A stretch of DNA of 64,000 bases from Nocardiopsis coralli (GTDB lineage Bacteria; Actinomycetota; Actinomycetes; Streptosporangiales; Streptosporangiaceae). How positions within the stretch are numbered: position 1 is the first letter of the stretch; each line of letters begins with the position of its first letter. The notes under the pieces are model-generated. The model saw nothing but the letters and a program-made list of their open reading frames with translations, did not search any database and was not told the origin of the DNA. The stretch spans positions 1-64,000 of the forward strand of contig NZ_JADBGI010000023.1 of the NCBI RefSeq assembly GCF_014892575.1. The letters run 5' to 3'. This document shows positions 1-9,124 of this stretch, piece by piece. Position numbers and translations under genes: made by a program.

Positions 1-500
1 CCCTGGATCGACAGCGACCAGAAGTGCTGGACCGGGCTCGCGGCCTCCCCGCGCGCGAGGTAGTCCACGGCGGCACGGGCCAGGGCCCAGTTCTCGTGGT
101 AGAGCGCGGCGGCCCGCACTTCGGCGAGGGTCTGTTCCCACCGGGTGCTGGGCAGGAAGACGTAGGTGGCCGCGAGCACGGCCGCCAGGACCACCGCGAC
201 CGGCGGCAGGAGCCGCCGGGCCAGGCGGGAGATGAACGCGGTGAAGGCGATGCGCCCGTCGCGCTCCAGCATCCGCAGCAGCGAGCCGGTGATCAGGAAC
301 CCGGTCAGCAGCAGGAACACGTCCACGCCGCCGGAGACCCGGCCGAACCAGACGTGGTAGACGACCACCAGGGCGACCGCGACCGCACGCAGTCCTTCGA
401 TCTCGGGCCGGTACCCGCCCCCGGACCCTCGCTCGGAACGCCCCCCGGCCGGTGCACCAGGGGTGGCGACCGGACGGAGCCCCGGAACCGACACGGACAT
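1..500 (-). CDS. OafA/YrhL-type membrane acyltransferase (3' part outside window)
   Basis: The N-terminal part of an acyltransferase-3 family membrane protein runs off the left edge. The ATG at 500-498 opens a short polar leader, then PEIEGLRAVAV, the first TM segment and the RVSGGVDVFLLLTGFL block, which are hallmarks of the OafA/YrhL family. Members transfer acetyl or other acyl groups to cell-surface glycans. It lies 186 bp downstream of, and is paralogous to, the complete gene at 687-2720. Bases 217-368 are identical to 2482-2633, and 1-39 to 2266-2304, while the sequence between is diverged. The C-terminal SGNH domain expected by comparison with the neighbour is not in the window. Confidence 0.85.
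   Translation of the reverse strand, partial: MSVSVPGLRPVATPGAPAGGRSERGSGGGYRPEIEGLRAVAVALVVVYHVWFGRVSGGVDVFLLLTGFLITGSLLRMLERDGRIAFTAFISRLARRLLPPVAVVLAAVLAATYVFLPSTRWEQTLAEVRAAALYHENWALARAAVDYLARGEAASPVQHFWSLSIQ
217..368. repeat. 152-bp tract identical to 2482-2633 (left copy)
   Basis: This stretch of the partial acyltransferase gene matches 2482-2633 base for base at a constant offset of 2265. It encodes the conserved first transmembrane region. Flanking coding sequence is clearly diverged, so a conversion tract or recent recombination explains it better than selection on protein alone. Confidence 0.9.
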
Positions 501-585
501 GGGCGCCCTCGCTGCATGGGACGGCGACAGAAGCATCAATCACCCTAGGTCCATGCCTGTTCACACATGGTGATACGCGTGTTCC

Positions 586-615
586 GGGAGGTTCCCCGCG
601 TTCGGGGACTTCCCT
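586..615 (-). terminator. Hairpin downstream of the complete acyltransferase gene
   Basis: The arms TCCCCG and CGGGGA, extended outward by GGGAGG/TTCCCT with one wobble pair, form a stem of about 13 bp around CGTT. It lies between the two tandem acyltransferase genes and lacks a U-tract, as is common in actinomycetes. Confidence 0.5.
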
Positions 616-686
616 CCGCACCCGCCCCGCAGCGGAGGAAAGCCCCTCGGACACACGAATCGGAGGCCCCCGGACGGGCCCCAGCG

Positions 687-2720
687 TCACCAGCCGGTGG
701 CCTCCAGCAGGGAGTCCTCCATCATCGGCACGAGCGTGCGCGCGTAGGTCGCCGTCATGTGCGAGTGGTCCCAGAAGACCAGCACGTTCCCGACCACCGC
801 GTCGCACTGCCCGCCCGGGCACACGTACTCGGTCAGGTCGAACGTGCTGACGTGCTCGGGCAGCGTGCGTTCCTCGGCCGGGTCGGTCTCCTCGTGGCTG
901 TAGGCGGCCGGGGAGGTGCAGTCCGACTCGAGCCCGCCCTCGACGCACTCGGCGGTCTGGTAGTCGCGGCGCGGCAGGTCGCGGACGCCGAGGACGTCGA
1001 TGCCGAGGTCGCCCAACTCCTCCCAGCGGTCGACGAACCCGTCGGGCAGGCGCTCACCGCTGGGGTTGGCGGTGGTGGAGGAGGTCAGCAGGGCGTCCGG
1101 TTCCAGGTCGGAGAGCACCTCCATGGCGTCCTCGTTCCACTCCTGGCACTCCTCGAAGACCTCGCCGTCGCGCATAGGGGTCTCGGCGCTGAACTGGCAC
1201 CCGCTCTTGGTGAAGGAGACCAGCCGCCAGCCGTGCTCCTGGGCGACCTCCTGCACCGCCGGGTACCAGTGCGCGACACGGGAGGCACCGACCATCGCGA
1301 GGGTGTGCTCGGCGTCCTCGGGCCCTTCTTCGCAGACCACGACCTCGGTCTCCTCCAGGTTGACGTGGCAGCCCTGGTCGTGGTGGTCGGACAGGTCCTC
1401 CTCGGCGAGCACCGGGTCGGGCAGGATCGGCATCTCTCCCCCGGCCGGGTACGCGTCCGTGGCCGTGTCGGCATCGGCGTCGGCCAGGCTGAGGGCCCCG
1501 GGGTAACTGGAGACCTCCTCGGCGAGCTCGGCCCGCGCCTCCTCCTCGCGCACGATCTGACCCGACCACAGGAGGGACCCGGCCATGAGCGGCACCAGGA
1601 AGGAGGCGGCCAGGGCCATGGACCGCGCGGGTGTGCGGCGGTCACGCATCAGCCGGGTGACACCGCCGTCCACGGCCCGGTGCGAGATCCAGGCCAGGGC
1701 GAAGGAGAGGGCCACGACGCCGGCGCCGCCCAGGAGTGTGGCGGTGCTGCGGTCGGTCAGGTGCAGGTAGACCACCAGCAGCGGCCAGTGCCACAGGTAC
1801 AGCCCGTACGAGAGCCCACCGATCCGGGTCAGCGGGCCCCAGGTCAGCAGGCGGTCCGCGCCGTAGCGGCTGCCCGTGGTCCCGGCGACGATCACCAGCA
1901 CCGCGGCCCCGGTCGGCCACAGCGCGATCCACCCCGGGAACATCGTCGAGACCGGCACCAGCGCCCCGCACAGCACCAGCGCGGCCAGGCCGGTCCAGCC
2001 CAGGACCAGGCGCAGGCGTGCCGGCAGGTCGAGGCGGTGCACGACCAGCGCCAGGACCGCACCGAACGCCGGTTCCCACAGCCGCGCCCCGGTGTCGAAG
2101 TAGGCCCAGGCCTGGTCGGTTCCGGTCATCCACACCGAGTAGGCGAAGGAGGCCGCGAACACGACGGAGACCGCGGCCAGGGACGCCCGCCGCACACTCG
2201 TGCCCAGGCGGGACGCGGCGAACGCGGCCAGGGCCAGCAGCAGGGGCCACAGCACGTAGAACTGCCCCTGGATCGACAGCGACCAGAAGTGCTGGACCGG
2301 GCTCAACGCCTCCTCGCGCGCCAAGTAGTCCACGGCCTTCTGCGCCAGGACCCAGTTCTCGTGGTACAGCGCGGCCGCGCGCACCTCCTCGAGCACACCC
2401 GGCCACCGCGAGGCCGGCAGGAACACGAAGGTCAGCGCCAGGACCCCGCCGAGCGCCACCGCCGCCAGGGGCACCAGCCTGCGGGCCAGGCGGGAGATGA
2501 ACGCGGTGAAGGCGATGCGCCCGTCGCGCTCCAGCATCCGCAGCAGCGAGCCGGTGATCAGGAACCCGGTCAGCAGCAGGAACACGTCCACGCCGCCGGA
2601 GACCCGGCCGAACCAGACGTGGTAGACGACCACGAGCAGAACCGCGACCGCGCGCAGCCCCTCGATCTCGGGGCGGTGGCGCGGGCGGGACACCGGTGTT
2701 GAGGACGGTGTTGCGGACAT
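687..2720 (-). CDS. OafA-type acyltransferase with C-terminal SGNH domain
   Basis: This 677-aa protein has an N-terminal acyltransferase-3 membrane domain (about residues 1-380, roughly ten TM helices, motif PEIEGLRAVAVLLVV near the start) followed by an extracytoplasmic SGNH-like domain. In the latter, AMVGASRVAHW resembles block I and DHSHMT near the C-terminus carries the catalytic Asp/His candidates. Family members acylate peptidoglycan, polysaccharides or secreted glycans. The start at 2720 (MSATPSS) is preferred over an ATG further upstream because the extra N-terminal sequence is arginine-rich and unlike the family. A paralogue follows on the same strand. Confidence 0.88.
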   Translation of the reverse strand: MSATPSSTPVSRPRHRPEIEGLRAVAVLLVVVYHVWFGRVSGGVDVFLLLTGFLITGSLLRMLERDGRIAFTAFISRLARRLVPLAAVALGGVLALTFVFLPASRWPGVLEEVRAAALYHENWVLAQKAVDYLAREEALSPVQHFWSLSIQGQFYVLWPLLLALAAFAASRLGTSVRRASLAAVSVVFAASFAYSVWMTGTDQAWAYFDTGARLWEPAFGAVLALVVHRLDLPARLRLVLGWTGLAALVLCGALVPVSTMFPGWIALWPTGAAVLVIVAGTTGSRYGADRLLTWGPLTRIGGLSYGLYLWHWPLLVVYLHLTDRSTATLLGGAGVVALSFALAWISHRAVDGGVTRLMRDRRTPARSMALAASFLVPLMAGSLLWSGQIVREEEARAELAEEVSSYPGALSLADADADTATDAYPAGGEMPILPDPVLAEEDLSDHHDQGCHVNLEETEVVVCEEGPEDAEHTLAMVGASRVAHWYPAVQEVAQEHGWRLVSFTKSGCQFSAETPMRDGEVFEECQEWNEDAMEVLSDLEPDALLTSSTTANPSGERLPDGFVDRWEELGDLGIDVLGVRDLPRRDYQTAECVEGGLESDCTSPAAYSHEETDPAEERTLPEHVSTFDLTEYVCPGGQCDAVVGNVLVFWDHSHMTATYARTLVPMMEDSLLEATGW
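2482..2633. repeat. 152-bp tract identical to 217-368 (right copy)
   Basis: This is the partner of the identical tract in the downstream paralogue and covers the start of the membrane domain. Identity stops abruptly at both ends. Confidence 0.9.
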
Positions 2721-3062
2721 GGGTTGCAGCGACCTCACGGGGTATGGGGGTGGGACCACGGAGCGACAGCGCTCGGCGCCGTCGCTGCATCGTGCCCGGC
2801 CACGGTGTTGCCGTGGTGAAGCCGCGGAGAACGGTCGGCCAACGCCTGGGACCATTACCACGGACCGGGCCGGGCCACACCGTAAGGGCTCGCGCGGACC
2901 GGTATTGAAGGACCGGTGTCGAATTCCCGCGAGCGCCGGATTATTCCCGGAACGGGGCCCCGAAGGCCTGACATGGGGGTCCGCACCGGTCGGCTGATAG
3001 CTTGCTCAGTAGCGATCCCATCGCTGGTGAACGAATCGCGTCATTGGAAAGGTGCGTCAGAG

Positions 3063-3677
3063 ATGTCTGCGCCGTACGAGCTTCCCGAGCTGCCCTACGA
3101 CTACGCCTCCCTGGAGCCCTGGATCTCCGGGCAGATCATGGAGCTGCACCACGACAAGCACCACGCGACCTACGTGGCCGGTGCCAACACCGCCCTCGAG
3201 AAGCTGGCTGAGGCGCGCGAGTCCGGCGACTTCGGGACCGTGCCCATGCTCGAGAAGAACCTTGCGTTCAACCTCGGCGGTCACGTCAACCACTCCATTT
3301 TCTGGAACAACCTCTCCCCCGAGGGCGGCGACAAGCCCGAGGGCGAGCTGGGTGCGGCGATCGACGACCAGTTCGGGTCGTTCGACGCCTTCCGCTCGCA
3401 CTTCAACGCCGCGGCCACGACCATCCAGGGTTCCGGCTGGGCCATCCTCGCCTGGGACGCCCTGGGCAAGCGCCTGATCATCGAGCAGCTCTACGACCAG
3501 CAGAGCAACGCCGCCCTGAGCAGCCAGCCCCTGCTCATGCTGGACATGTGGGAGCACGCCTTCTACCTCCAGTACAAGAACGTCAAGGCGGACTACGTCA
3601 AGGCGTTCTGGAACGTGGTCAACTGGGCCGACGTCCAGAAGCGTTTCGCCGACGCCCGCAAGGTCGAGATCGGCTAG
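3063..3677 (+). CDS. sodA: Superoxide dismutase, Mn/Fe family (Mn-type signature)
   Basis: This is a 204-aa cytosolic superoxide dismutase that converts superoxide to peroxide and oxygen. Metal ligands are visible in LHHDKHHATYV, in NHSIFWNNLSP, and in DMWEHAFYLQYKN (Asp and His). The GGHVNHS sequence and the downstream DQQSN segment fit the Mn-preferring subgroup, although metal use cannot be proved from sequence. The start at 3063 is supported by GGAAAGG about 9 bases upstream; longer in-frame starts would add a non-homologous leader. The gene is monocistronic, with a hairpin at 3726. Confidence 0.97.
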   Translation: MSAPYELPELPYDYASLEPWISGQIMELHHDKHHATYVAGANTALEKLAEARESGDFGTVPMLEKNLAFNLGGHVNHSIFWNNLSPEGGDKPEGELGAAIDDQFGSFDAFRSHFNAAATTIQGSGWAILAWDALGKRLIIEQLYDQQSNAALSSQPLLMLDMWEHAFYLQYKNVKADYVKAFWNVVNWADVQKRFADARKVEIG

Positions 3678-3725
3678 AGGCTTTCCCGGGTCCCACGGAC
3701 CCGCGTCCGCGTTCGGGCGACAGGC

Positions 3726-3761
3726 GGAGGGCGGCACCCGCACGGCGGGCGGCCGCCCTCC
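3726..3761 (+). terminator. Terminator hairpin after sodA
   Basis: A 10-bp stem, GGAGGGCGGC paired with GCCGCCCTCC, encloses a 16-nt loop 48 bp past the sodA stop. There is no clear U-tract. Confidence 0.6.
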
Positions 3762-3994
3762 GGCATGTCCGGGGCCCTGGCCCCTTCGCAGTGCCCGCGT
3801 GGTGACGGTGTGTGTCGGTACGAGGTTCGGCGCCGGATCTTTGTGGACTTCCACGGGTGCCACGGGGCGGCCCGACCGGCAGAGTCGAAGTGCCTCCCTG
3901 GCAGATGGGGGCGTGACGTGTCCCAGCGGGATTGGCCGCCGCTGGGGCCGTCGCCCCCTCCCCCGCCCCGACCGCGAGTGAAGGGGACCGACGC
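3762..3994. other. Intergenic spacer with no recognisable gene
   Basis: Together with the sodA terminator this makes a gap of more than 300 bp. No conserved coding frame was seen. A GGGGCCCTGGCCCC palindrome sits just after the terminator, and the region probably carries the promoter for the genes to the right. Confidence 0.4.
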
Positions 3995-4168
3995 GTGGAC
4001 GCGAGCGAACAGCACCTCCGCGAGGGCGAGCAGCACCCCGACCCTCTCGACTACCGCAGCCCCTGGACCCTCAGGGCCAACCGACACCCCGACGCCGAGG
4101 TCGGCCAACCCGGCAGGCCCGGCGGGGGTGGCGTTCTCGACACGAACGAGGCGAATCGCCCCGGGTAG
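3995..4168 (+). CDS. Possible small protein (57 aa), unknown
   Basis: A GTG start lies about 8 bases after a good GAAGGGG Shine-Dalgarno sequence and opens a 57-aa polar frame (VDASEQHLREGEQHPDPLDY...). I do not recognise a family. Composition is Asp/Glu/Pro/Arg-rich and compatible with a small disordered protein. It ends 48 bp before the SGNH hydrolase gene on the same strand and may be co-transcribed with it. The evidence is only the ribosome-binding site and frame, so it could be spurious. Confidence 0.3.
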   Translation: MDASEQHLREGEQHPDPLDYRSPWTLRANRHPDAEVGQPGRPGGGGVLDTNEANRPG

Positions 4169-4216
4169 TCTGGGCCGAGACCATCAGCCGTCCGGGAATG
4201 GGAGGCGGTAGCGGCC

Positions 4217-5701
4217 GTGGCGACCCGTGGTGACGACCCGTCGGAATTCGGCGAGCCCGAACACGACCCCGAGGCCGGGGAACACGGCCGGGACCGGGAA
4301 CCGGAGGAGCAGGACGGCGTGCCCGAGGAGGGCCCGGCCGGCGGGGCCGAGCAGCCCCCCGGCCCCGAGGCCGACCCCGGGGCCGATGCCGGACCCGGAC
4401 CCGAGGACGGGTCCGACGCCGAGACCGGGGGCGACGCCGATTCCGAACCCGGTGCGGCGCCCGCGACCGTACGCGGCCGGTTCTCCCGCCGGCTCCCGCG
4501 CAGCAGGCGCGGACGCATCGGTCTGGCCTCCGCCGCGACCCTGGCCCTGGTCATGGTCGTCACGATGGCCGTGCCCGCCACCCGCGAGGGCGTCACCGAC
4601 CTGTGGTGCGGGCTCACCGGCGCCGTGTGCCCCGGCGATCCGCCTCCCCTCACCGAGGAGGAGGAAGAGGAGGAGCTGGACTGGCGTGTGCGCGTCGACC
4701 CCGAGGACGCGGCGCTGTGGGGCAACTACGTGGCGCTCGGCGACTCCTACTCCTCGGGTGACGGGGCCGGCGACTACGACCCCTCGACCGCCGAACCGGG
4801 CGGGTGCTGGCGCTCGGAGAACGCCTACCCGCGGCTCATCGCGGAGGACTACGAGTTCTCCGGGACGCTCGCCTTCTTCGCGTGCTCGTCGCACAAGGGC
4901 GAGGACATGCTCGGGCAGATCGGGACCCCCGAGTCGCAGATCGAACGAGTCACCGACCACACCTCGCTGGTGACGGTCGGGATCGGCGGCAACGACCTCG
5001 GGTTCATCCCCGTCCTGCGCACCTGCATGGTGCGGATGCCGATCCTGGAGAACACCGCGTGTGTGGACCAGGAGGACGAGATCGCCGACCGGATGGAGCA
5101 GTTCGAGGAGACCCTCACCGAGGTCCTGGAGGAGATCCACGACCGCGCCCCGGACGCGCGCATCCTGGTGCTGGGGTACCCGCGCCTGTTCCCCGAGGAC
5201 CCGACCGGCATGTACTACACGCTGAGCGTGAGCGACCAGCTGTGGTTGAACTCGGTCGCGCAGCGCTTCAACGAGACGATCCGCGACACCGTCTACCGCG
5301 TGGACGGCGACGTCTACGGCGAACGCGAGGTCGGCAGCGCGGAGTACGTCAACGTGTTCAGCGCCCTGAGCGGTTACGAGGTGAGCGCGGACGAGGCGTG
5401 GCTCAACGGGATCGTGCTGGGTGAGCTCGGCGAGGGGCTCGAGGTCGACCGCGCGAGCTTCCACCCCACGGCCGAGGGGCAGATGTCGATCGCCGACCGT
5501 GTGCGGAGGCAGATCGAGGAGGGGCCCGAGCGGACCCTGTACGTGACCCGGGAGACCGTGGAACAGGTGGACGAGGACGTGCTCATGTCCGAGCTCGGGG
5601 GGCCGCTGGACCCGATCGAGCCGGAGGACGGGACCGTCGACGAGGTCACCCCCGAGGAGGACGCAGCCGAGGACTCCCCCGAGGAGGCCGGCGCCTCCTG
5701 A
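4217..5701 (+). CDS. Membrane-anchored SGNH/GDSL hydrolase
   Basis: A 494-aa protein begins with an Asp/Glu/Pro/Gly-rich cytoplasmic tail (about residues 1-90), a basic patch, and one TM helix (about 101-118). The extracytoplasmic SGNH hydrolase domain shows block I GDSYSSG (about 175-181), GIGGNDLGF with the GGND block (about 256) and a C-terminal SFHPTAEG His block (about 415). This fits secreted actinobacterial esterase/lipases of the SEST type with Ser-His catalysis. The C-terminus is again acidic. The start is GTG at 4217 behind GGGAGG. The native substrate is unknown. It is convergent with rocD across a strong hairpin. Confidence 0.88.
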   Translation: MATRGDDPSEFGEPEHDPEAGEHGRDREPEEQDGVPEEGPAGGAEQPPGPEADPGADAGPGPEDGSDAETGGDADSEPGAAPATVRGRFSRRLPRSRRGRIGLASAATLALVMVVTMAVPATREGVTDLWCGLTGAVCPGDPPPLTEEEEEEELDWRVRVDPEDAALWGNYVALGDSYSSGDGAGDYDPSTAEPGGCWRSENAYPRLIAEDYEFSGTLAFFACSSHKGEDMLGQIGTPESQIERVTDHTSLVTVGIGGNDLGFIPVLRTCMVRMPILENTACVDQEDEIADRMEQFEETLTEVLEEIHDRAPDARILVLGYPRLFPEDPTGMYYTLSVSDQLWLNSVAQRFNETIRDTVYRVDGDVYGEREVGSAEYVNVFSALSGYEVSADEAWLNGIVLGELGEGLEVDRASFHPTAEGQMSIADRVRRQIEEGPERTLYVTRETVEQVDEDVLMSELGGPLDPIEPEDGTVDEVTPEEDAAEDSPEEAGAS

Positions 5702-5741
5702 CGTTCCGCGTGGGAACTCCGACAACGTTCCACGCCCGACA

Positions 5742-5789
5742 ACGTTCCGCGTGGGGCGCGAGCGCCGGTGAGTGCCCCACGCGGAACGT
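5742..5789. terminator. Bidirectional 16-bp hairpin between convergent genes
   Basis: ACGTTCCGCGTGGGGC pairs perfectly with GCCCCACGCGGAACGT around a 16-nt loop. The left arm also recurs at 5701 (ACGTTCCGCGTGGG), with a related ACGTTCCACGCC between them. Its position suggests termination for both the SGNH gene and rocD. Confidence 0.75.
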
Positions 5790-5800
5790 GAACGACAGGA

Positions 5801-7069
5801 TCAGCGGCGCAGGTCCTCCAGCACCTCGCCGAACCGGTCCAGACCCCAGTTGAGGTCCTCCTCCGAGATCACCAACGGCGGCGACATCCGGATCGTCGAA
5901 CCGTGCGTGTCCTTGACCAGCACCCCGTGCTCGGCCAGACGACGGCACAGCTCCTTGCCGCTCCCCAGCGCGGGGTCCACGTCGACCCCGGCCCACAGGC
6001 CGATACTGCGCGCGGAGACCACGCCGTTGCCGACGAACTCCTTCAGCCTGCGCTTGAGCACCTCGCCCAGGCGCTGGGCGTTGTCGAGGTAGGGCCCCTC
6101 GGTGAGCATGCGGACGACGGTGTGGCCCACGGCCCCGGCGAGCGGGTTCCCGCCGAAGGTGCTGCCGTGCTGCCCGGGTCGGATCACGCCGAGCACGTCC
6201 TCGTCGGCCACCATCGCCGAGACCGGCAGGATGCCGCCGCCCAGCGCCTTGCCGAACAGGTAGGCGTCGGGAACCACGTCGAAGTGCTCGCAGGCGCGGA
6301 TCGTCCCGGTCCGCCCGAGGCCGGACTGCACCTCGTCGGCGATGAAGAGCACCCGGTTGGCGTCGCAGATCTCCCGCACCCGCGGCAGGTAGTCCGGCGG
6401 GGGCACGATGACGCCCGCCTCGCCCTGCACCGGTTCGATGAGCACGGCGGCGGTGGTGTGGTCGATGGCCTCCTCGAGCGCGGCCGCGTCCCCGTAGGGC
6501 ACCGACCGGAACCCGGGTGTGTACGGCCCGAAGCCGGTCCGGGCCTCGGTGTCGGAGGAGAAGGAGACGACGGTGGTGGTTCGCCCGTGGAAGTTGTCGC
6601 CGGCCACGACGATGGTGGCCTGGTCGGCGGGCACGCCCTTGACCTCGTAGGCCCACTTGCGGGCGACCTTGATCCCGGTCTCGACCGCCTCGGCCCCGGT
6701 GTTCATGGGCAGGACCTTCTGCTTGCCCGCCATGTCGGCCAGGGCGTTCACCCACGGCGCGAACCGGTCGTTGTGGAAGGCCCGGCTGGTGAGGGTCACG
6801 CGGTCGAGCTGGCGGTGGGCGGCCGCGAGCAGGTCCGGGTTGTGGTGGCCGAAGTTCATCGCGGAGTACCCGGCCAGGCAGTCCAGGTACCGGCGTCCCT
6901 CCACGTCGGTCACCCAGGCGCCGCGGCCCTCTGCGACGACGACGGGAAGGGGGGCGTAGTTGTGGGCGGACCGCTCCTCGGCGAGGGCGATGTGGTCCGC
7001 ACTGGAGAGTGACGGTGCGCCGGGGTCCCCGGCGGGGTCGTGCTGTCCCAGGTTCTGGGTCGTGCTCAT
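5801..7069 (-). CDS. rocD: Ornithine aminotransferase
   Basis: A 422-aa class III PLP aminotransferase converts ornithine and 2-oxoglutarate to glutamate semialdehyde and glutamate, in arginine/ornithine catabolism. Typical features are MNTGAEAVETGIKVARKWAY, GDNFHGRTTT, the PLP-aspartate region FIADEVQSGLGRTG and the Schiff-base lysine in LFGKALGGG (about residue 273). ATG 7069 is chosen because GGAG lies 8 bases upstream; an ATG seven codons earlier has no ribosome-binding site. It is divergent from the acyl-CoA synthetase gene. No arginase gene is adjacent. Confidence 0.95.
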   Translation of the reverse strand: MSTTQNLGQHDPAGDPGAPSLSSADHIALAEERSAHNYAPLPVVVAEGRGAWVTDVEGRRYLDCLAGYSAMNFGHHNPDLLAAAHRQLDRVTLTSRAFHNDRFAPWVNALADMAGKQKVLPMNTGAEAVETGIKVARKWAYEVKGVPADQATIVVAGDNFHGRTTTVVSFSSDTEARTGFGPYTPGFRSVPYGDAAALEEAIDHTTAAVLIEPVQGEAGVIVPPPDYLPRVREICDANRVLFIADEVQSGLGRTGTIRACEHFDVVPDAYLFGKALGGGILPVSAMVADEDVLGVIRPGQHGSTFGGNPLAGAVGHTVVRMLTEGPYLDNAQRLGEVLKRRLKEFVGNGVVSARSIGLWAGVDVDPALGSGKELCRRLAEHGVLVKDTHGSTIRMSPPLVISEEDLNWGLDRFGEVLEDLRR

Positions 7070-7438
7070 CGAGATAGCTCCGATCACCATTGACCGATGT
7101 CACGCACTTGATACCCACCGTCGGGCGGGGTAGCGCCCTCCGGCGAAGGTCTCCAAGAGTTGAGCAGATGATCCGCTGAGCCCACAAGGGGTGGCACACC
7201 TCACAGGTTGACCGGGCAGGCCGAAATGCCGGAAACACGTGCGCCCCGCTCCCCCGACCTGGAGCCCCCCCCCCCCGGCCCGTCCCCTGTGACCCGGGCT
7301 CCCGGCACTGGTGACGCGCACCATTCCCCCGACGGGCATCGGCCGAGGCCCCGAGGGGTACGGTCGCGACAGAGCCCCGCGCCGCCACGAGCTCCCCCCG
7401 CCGGGGACGGCGCCCGACCTTTGCCTGGGAGGTCCCGC
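7070..7438. promoter_or_regulatory. Divergent rocD / acyl-CoA synthetase promoter region
   Basis: These 369 bp hold the control signals for two divergent genes. TTGACC at about 7090 is a possible -35 element on the + strand. A run of ten or more C residues lies near 7267. An in-frame extension of the synthetase through this DNA (from 7208) is proline/arginine-rich and judged non-coding. Confidence 0.45.
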
Positions 7439-9124
7439 GTGCCCCCATCCGCGTACCCGGACGCACCCTTCTCCCTCGCCCGGCTTTTCGAGGCCGTCAC
7501 CGAGGCCGTTCCCGACCGCGTCGCCGTGGTCGCGGGCCCCCGACGCCTCACCTACCGGGCCCTGAACGCACGTTCCACACGGGTGGCCCGCCACCTGGCC
7601 GGCGCCGGTGTGCGGCCCGGCGAACACGTGGCCCTGCTCGCCCACAACCGTGCCGAGTGGCTGGAGTCCTTCCTGGGGATCCTGCGCGCGGGCGCGGTGC
7701 CGGTCAACGTCAACTACCGCTACGTGGCCGGGGAACTGCGCCACGTGCTCTCCGACTCCCACGCCGTCGCCCTGGTCGCGGAGGACTCCCTGGCCGCGAC
7801 GGTGGTCGGCGTCCGCGCCGACCTGCCACGGCTGCGCCACGTGCTGCTCATCGAGGACGGCGGGCCGCGCGCGAGGTCCCTGGCCGGCATGGACTACGAG
7901 ACCGCCCTGGCCGCGCAGGCCCCCGAGGACCCGTTCGAGCTGCCCCCCACGAGCGGTTCCGACCACTACCTCCTCTACACCGGCGGCACCACGGGCCATC
8001 CGAAAGGTGTGCTGTGGCGCCAGGCCGACATCTTCCGCGCGGCCGTGGAACGCCGTTCCCCGGGGGCTCCGCGCGCCCGCACCCCCACCGACGTGGCCGA
8101 ACGGGCGGCGCGGTGTTTCCCCCAGCGCATGCTCGTGCTGGGCCCGCTCATGCACGCGGCCGGGCAGTGGAACGCGCTCAGCATGCTCCTGTGCGGCAAA
8201 CGTGTGGTCGTCTCCACCGACCGGACCTTCGACGCCGGTCGCCTGACGGCCCTGGCCCACCGCGAGGGGGTCCACACGCTACAGCTGGTGGGCGATGCGA
8301 TGGCGCGCCCGCTGGTGATGCGCCTGCTGGCCGAGCCGGACCTGTGCCCGGCCCTGACCTCGGTGCGTTCCGGCGGCACACCGTTGACGCACCCGGTGCG
8401 GGCCCTGTGGCGTTCGTGGCGCCCCGACCTGGCCCTGGCCGATTCCTACGGGGGTTCGGAGACCGGTGTGTGCGGGACCGCCGACGCCGGGGTGGCCCCG
8501 GGCGCCGACCCGTCCGGTGAGACCGAGCGCGGCCCGAACTTCGCCATGGGCGGGAGCGTCGCGGTGCTCGACGACCACCTCGACCCCCTGCCGTCCGGGT
8601 CGACGGAGGTGGGCCGTATCGCCAGGTCGGGCCACATCCCGCTGGGGTACTACAACGACCCGGTCGCGACGGCGCGCACGTTCCCCGTGGACCGGCGCGG
8701 CCGGCGGTGGGCGCTCTCGGGGGACTACGCCACCCGCGGGCAGGACGGTTCGGTGGTCCTGCTGGGCCGGGGCAGCGTCGTGGTCAACACCGCCGGGGAG
8801 AAGGTGTACCCGGAGGAGGTCGAGGCGGCGCTCAAGGCCCACCCGGAGGTCGTGGACGCGATCGTGCTGCCGATGCCGGACGAGCACCTGGGCCAGCGGG
8901 TCAGCGCCGTGGTCGCGGTCTCCGCGGGCGCCGGTGTGGACACCGAGGAACTGCGTGCGCACTGCCGCGGGCGCCTGGCCGGGTACAAGGTTCCGCGGAC
9001 CGTGCGGTTCGTGGAACAGGTTCGGCGCACGGCGGTCGGCAAACAGGACTACCGCTGGGCATCCGCGGTGGCCAGGCAGGGTACGGACACGCACGAGAGC
9101 GTGCCGGGCCGGCCCGTGTGGTGA
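7439..9124 (+). CDS. AMP-dependent acyl-CoA synthetase (FadD-like)
   Basis: A 561-aa ANL-superfamily ligase activates a carboxylic acid via acyl-AMP to its CoA thioester. It shows the P-loop LLYTGGTTGHPKGV (about 178-191), the A5 motif DSYGGSETG, the hinge region ALSGDYA, GEKVYPEEVE, and the C-terminal catalytic Lys in AVGKQDYRW (about 534). The start is GTG 7439, with GGGAGG 6 bases upstream. Similarity is to mycobacterial FadD proteins acting on fatty or steroid-derived acids, but the substrate cannot be assigned. It stands alone, divergent from rocD. Confidence 0.9.
   Translation: MPPSAYPDAPFSLARLFEAVTEAVPDRVAVVAGPRRLTYRALNARSTRVARHLAGAGVRPGEHVALLAHNRAEWLESFLGILRAGAVPVNVNYRYVAGELRHVLSDSHAVALVAEDSLAATVVGVRADLPRLRHVLLIEDGGPRARSLAGMDYETALAAQAPEDPFELPPTSGSDHYLLYTGGTTGHPKGVLWRQADIFRAAVERRSPGAPRARTPTDVAERAARCFPQRMLVLGPLMHAAGQWNALSMLLCGKRVVVSTDRTFDAGRLTALAHREGVHTLQLVGDAMARPLVMRLLAEPDLCPALTSVRSGGTPLTHPVRALWRSWRPDLALADSYGGSETGVCGTADAGVAPGADPSGETERGPNFAMGGSVAVLDDHLDPLPSGSTEVGRIARSGHIPLGYYNDPVATARTFPVDRRGRRWALSGDYATRGQDGSVVLLGRGSVVVNTAGEKVYPEEVEAALKAHPEVVDAIVLPMPDEHLGQRVSAVVAVSAGAGVDTEELRAHCRGRLAGYKVPRTVRFVEQVRRTAVGKQDYRWASAVARQGTDTHESVPGRPVW

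Noticed and set aside
567..2702. 711-residue + strand frame over the acyltransferase
   Set aside because: Shadow of the acyltransferase gene, with no family signature.
7208..7438. 77-codon N-terminal extension of the acyl-CoA synthetase
   Set aside because: Pro/Arg-rich with no homology. A GTG with an ideal SD at 7439 matches the family start.
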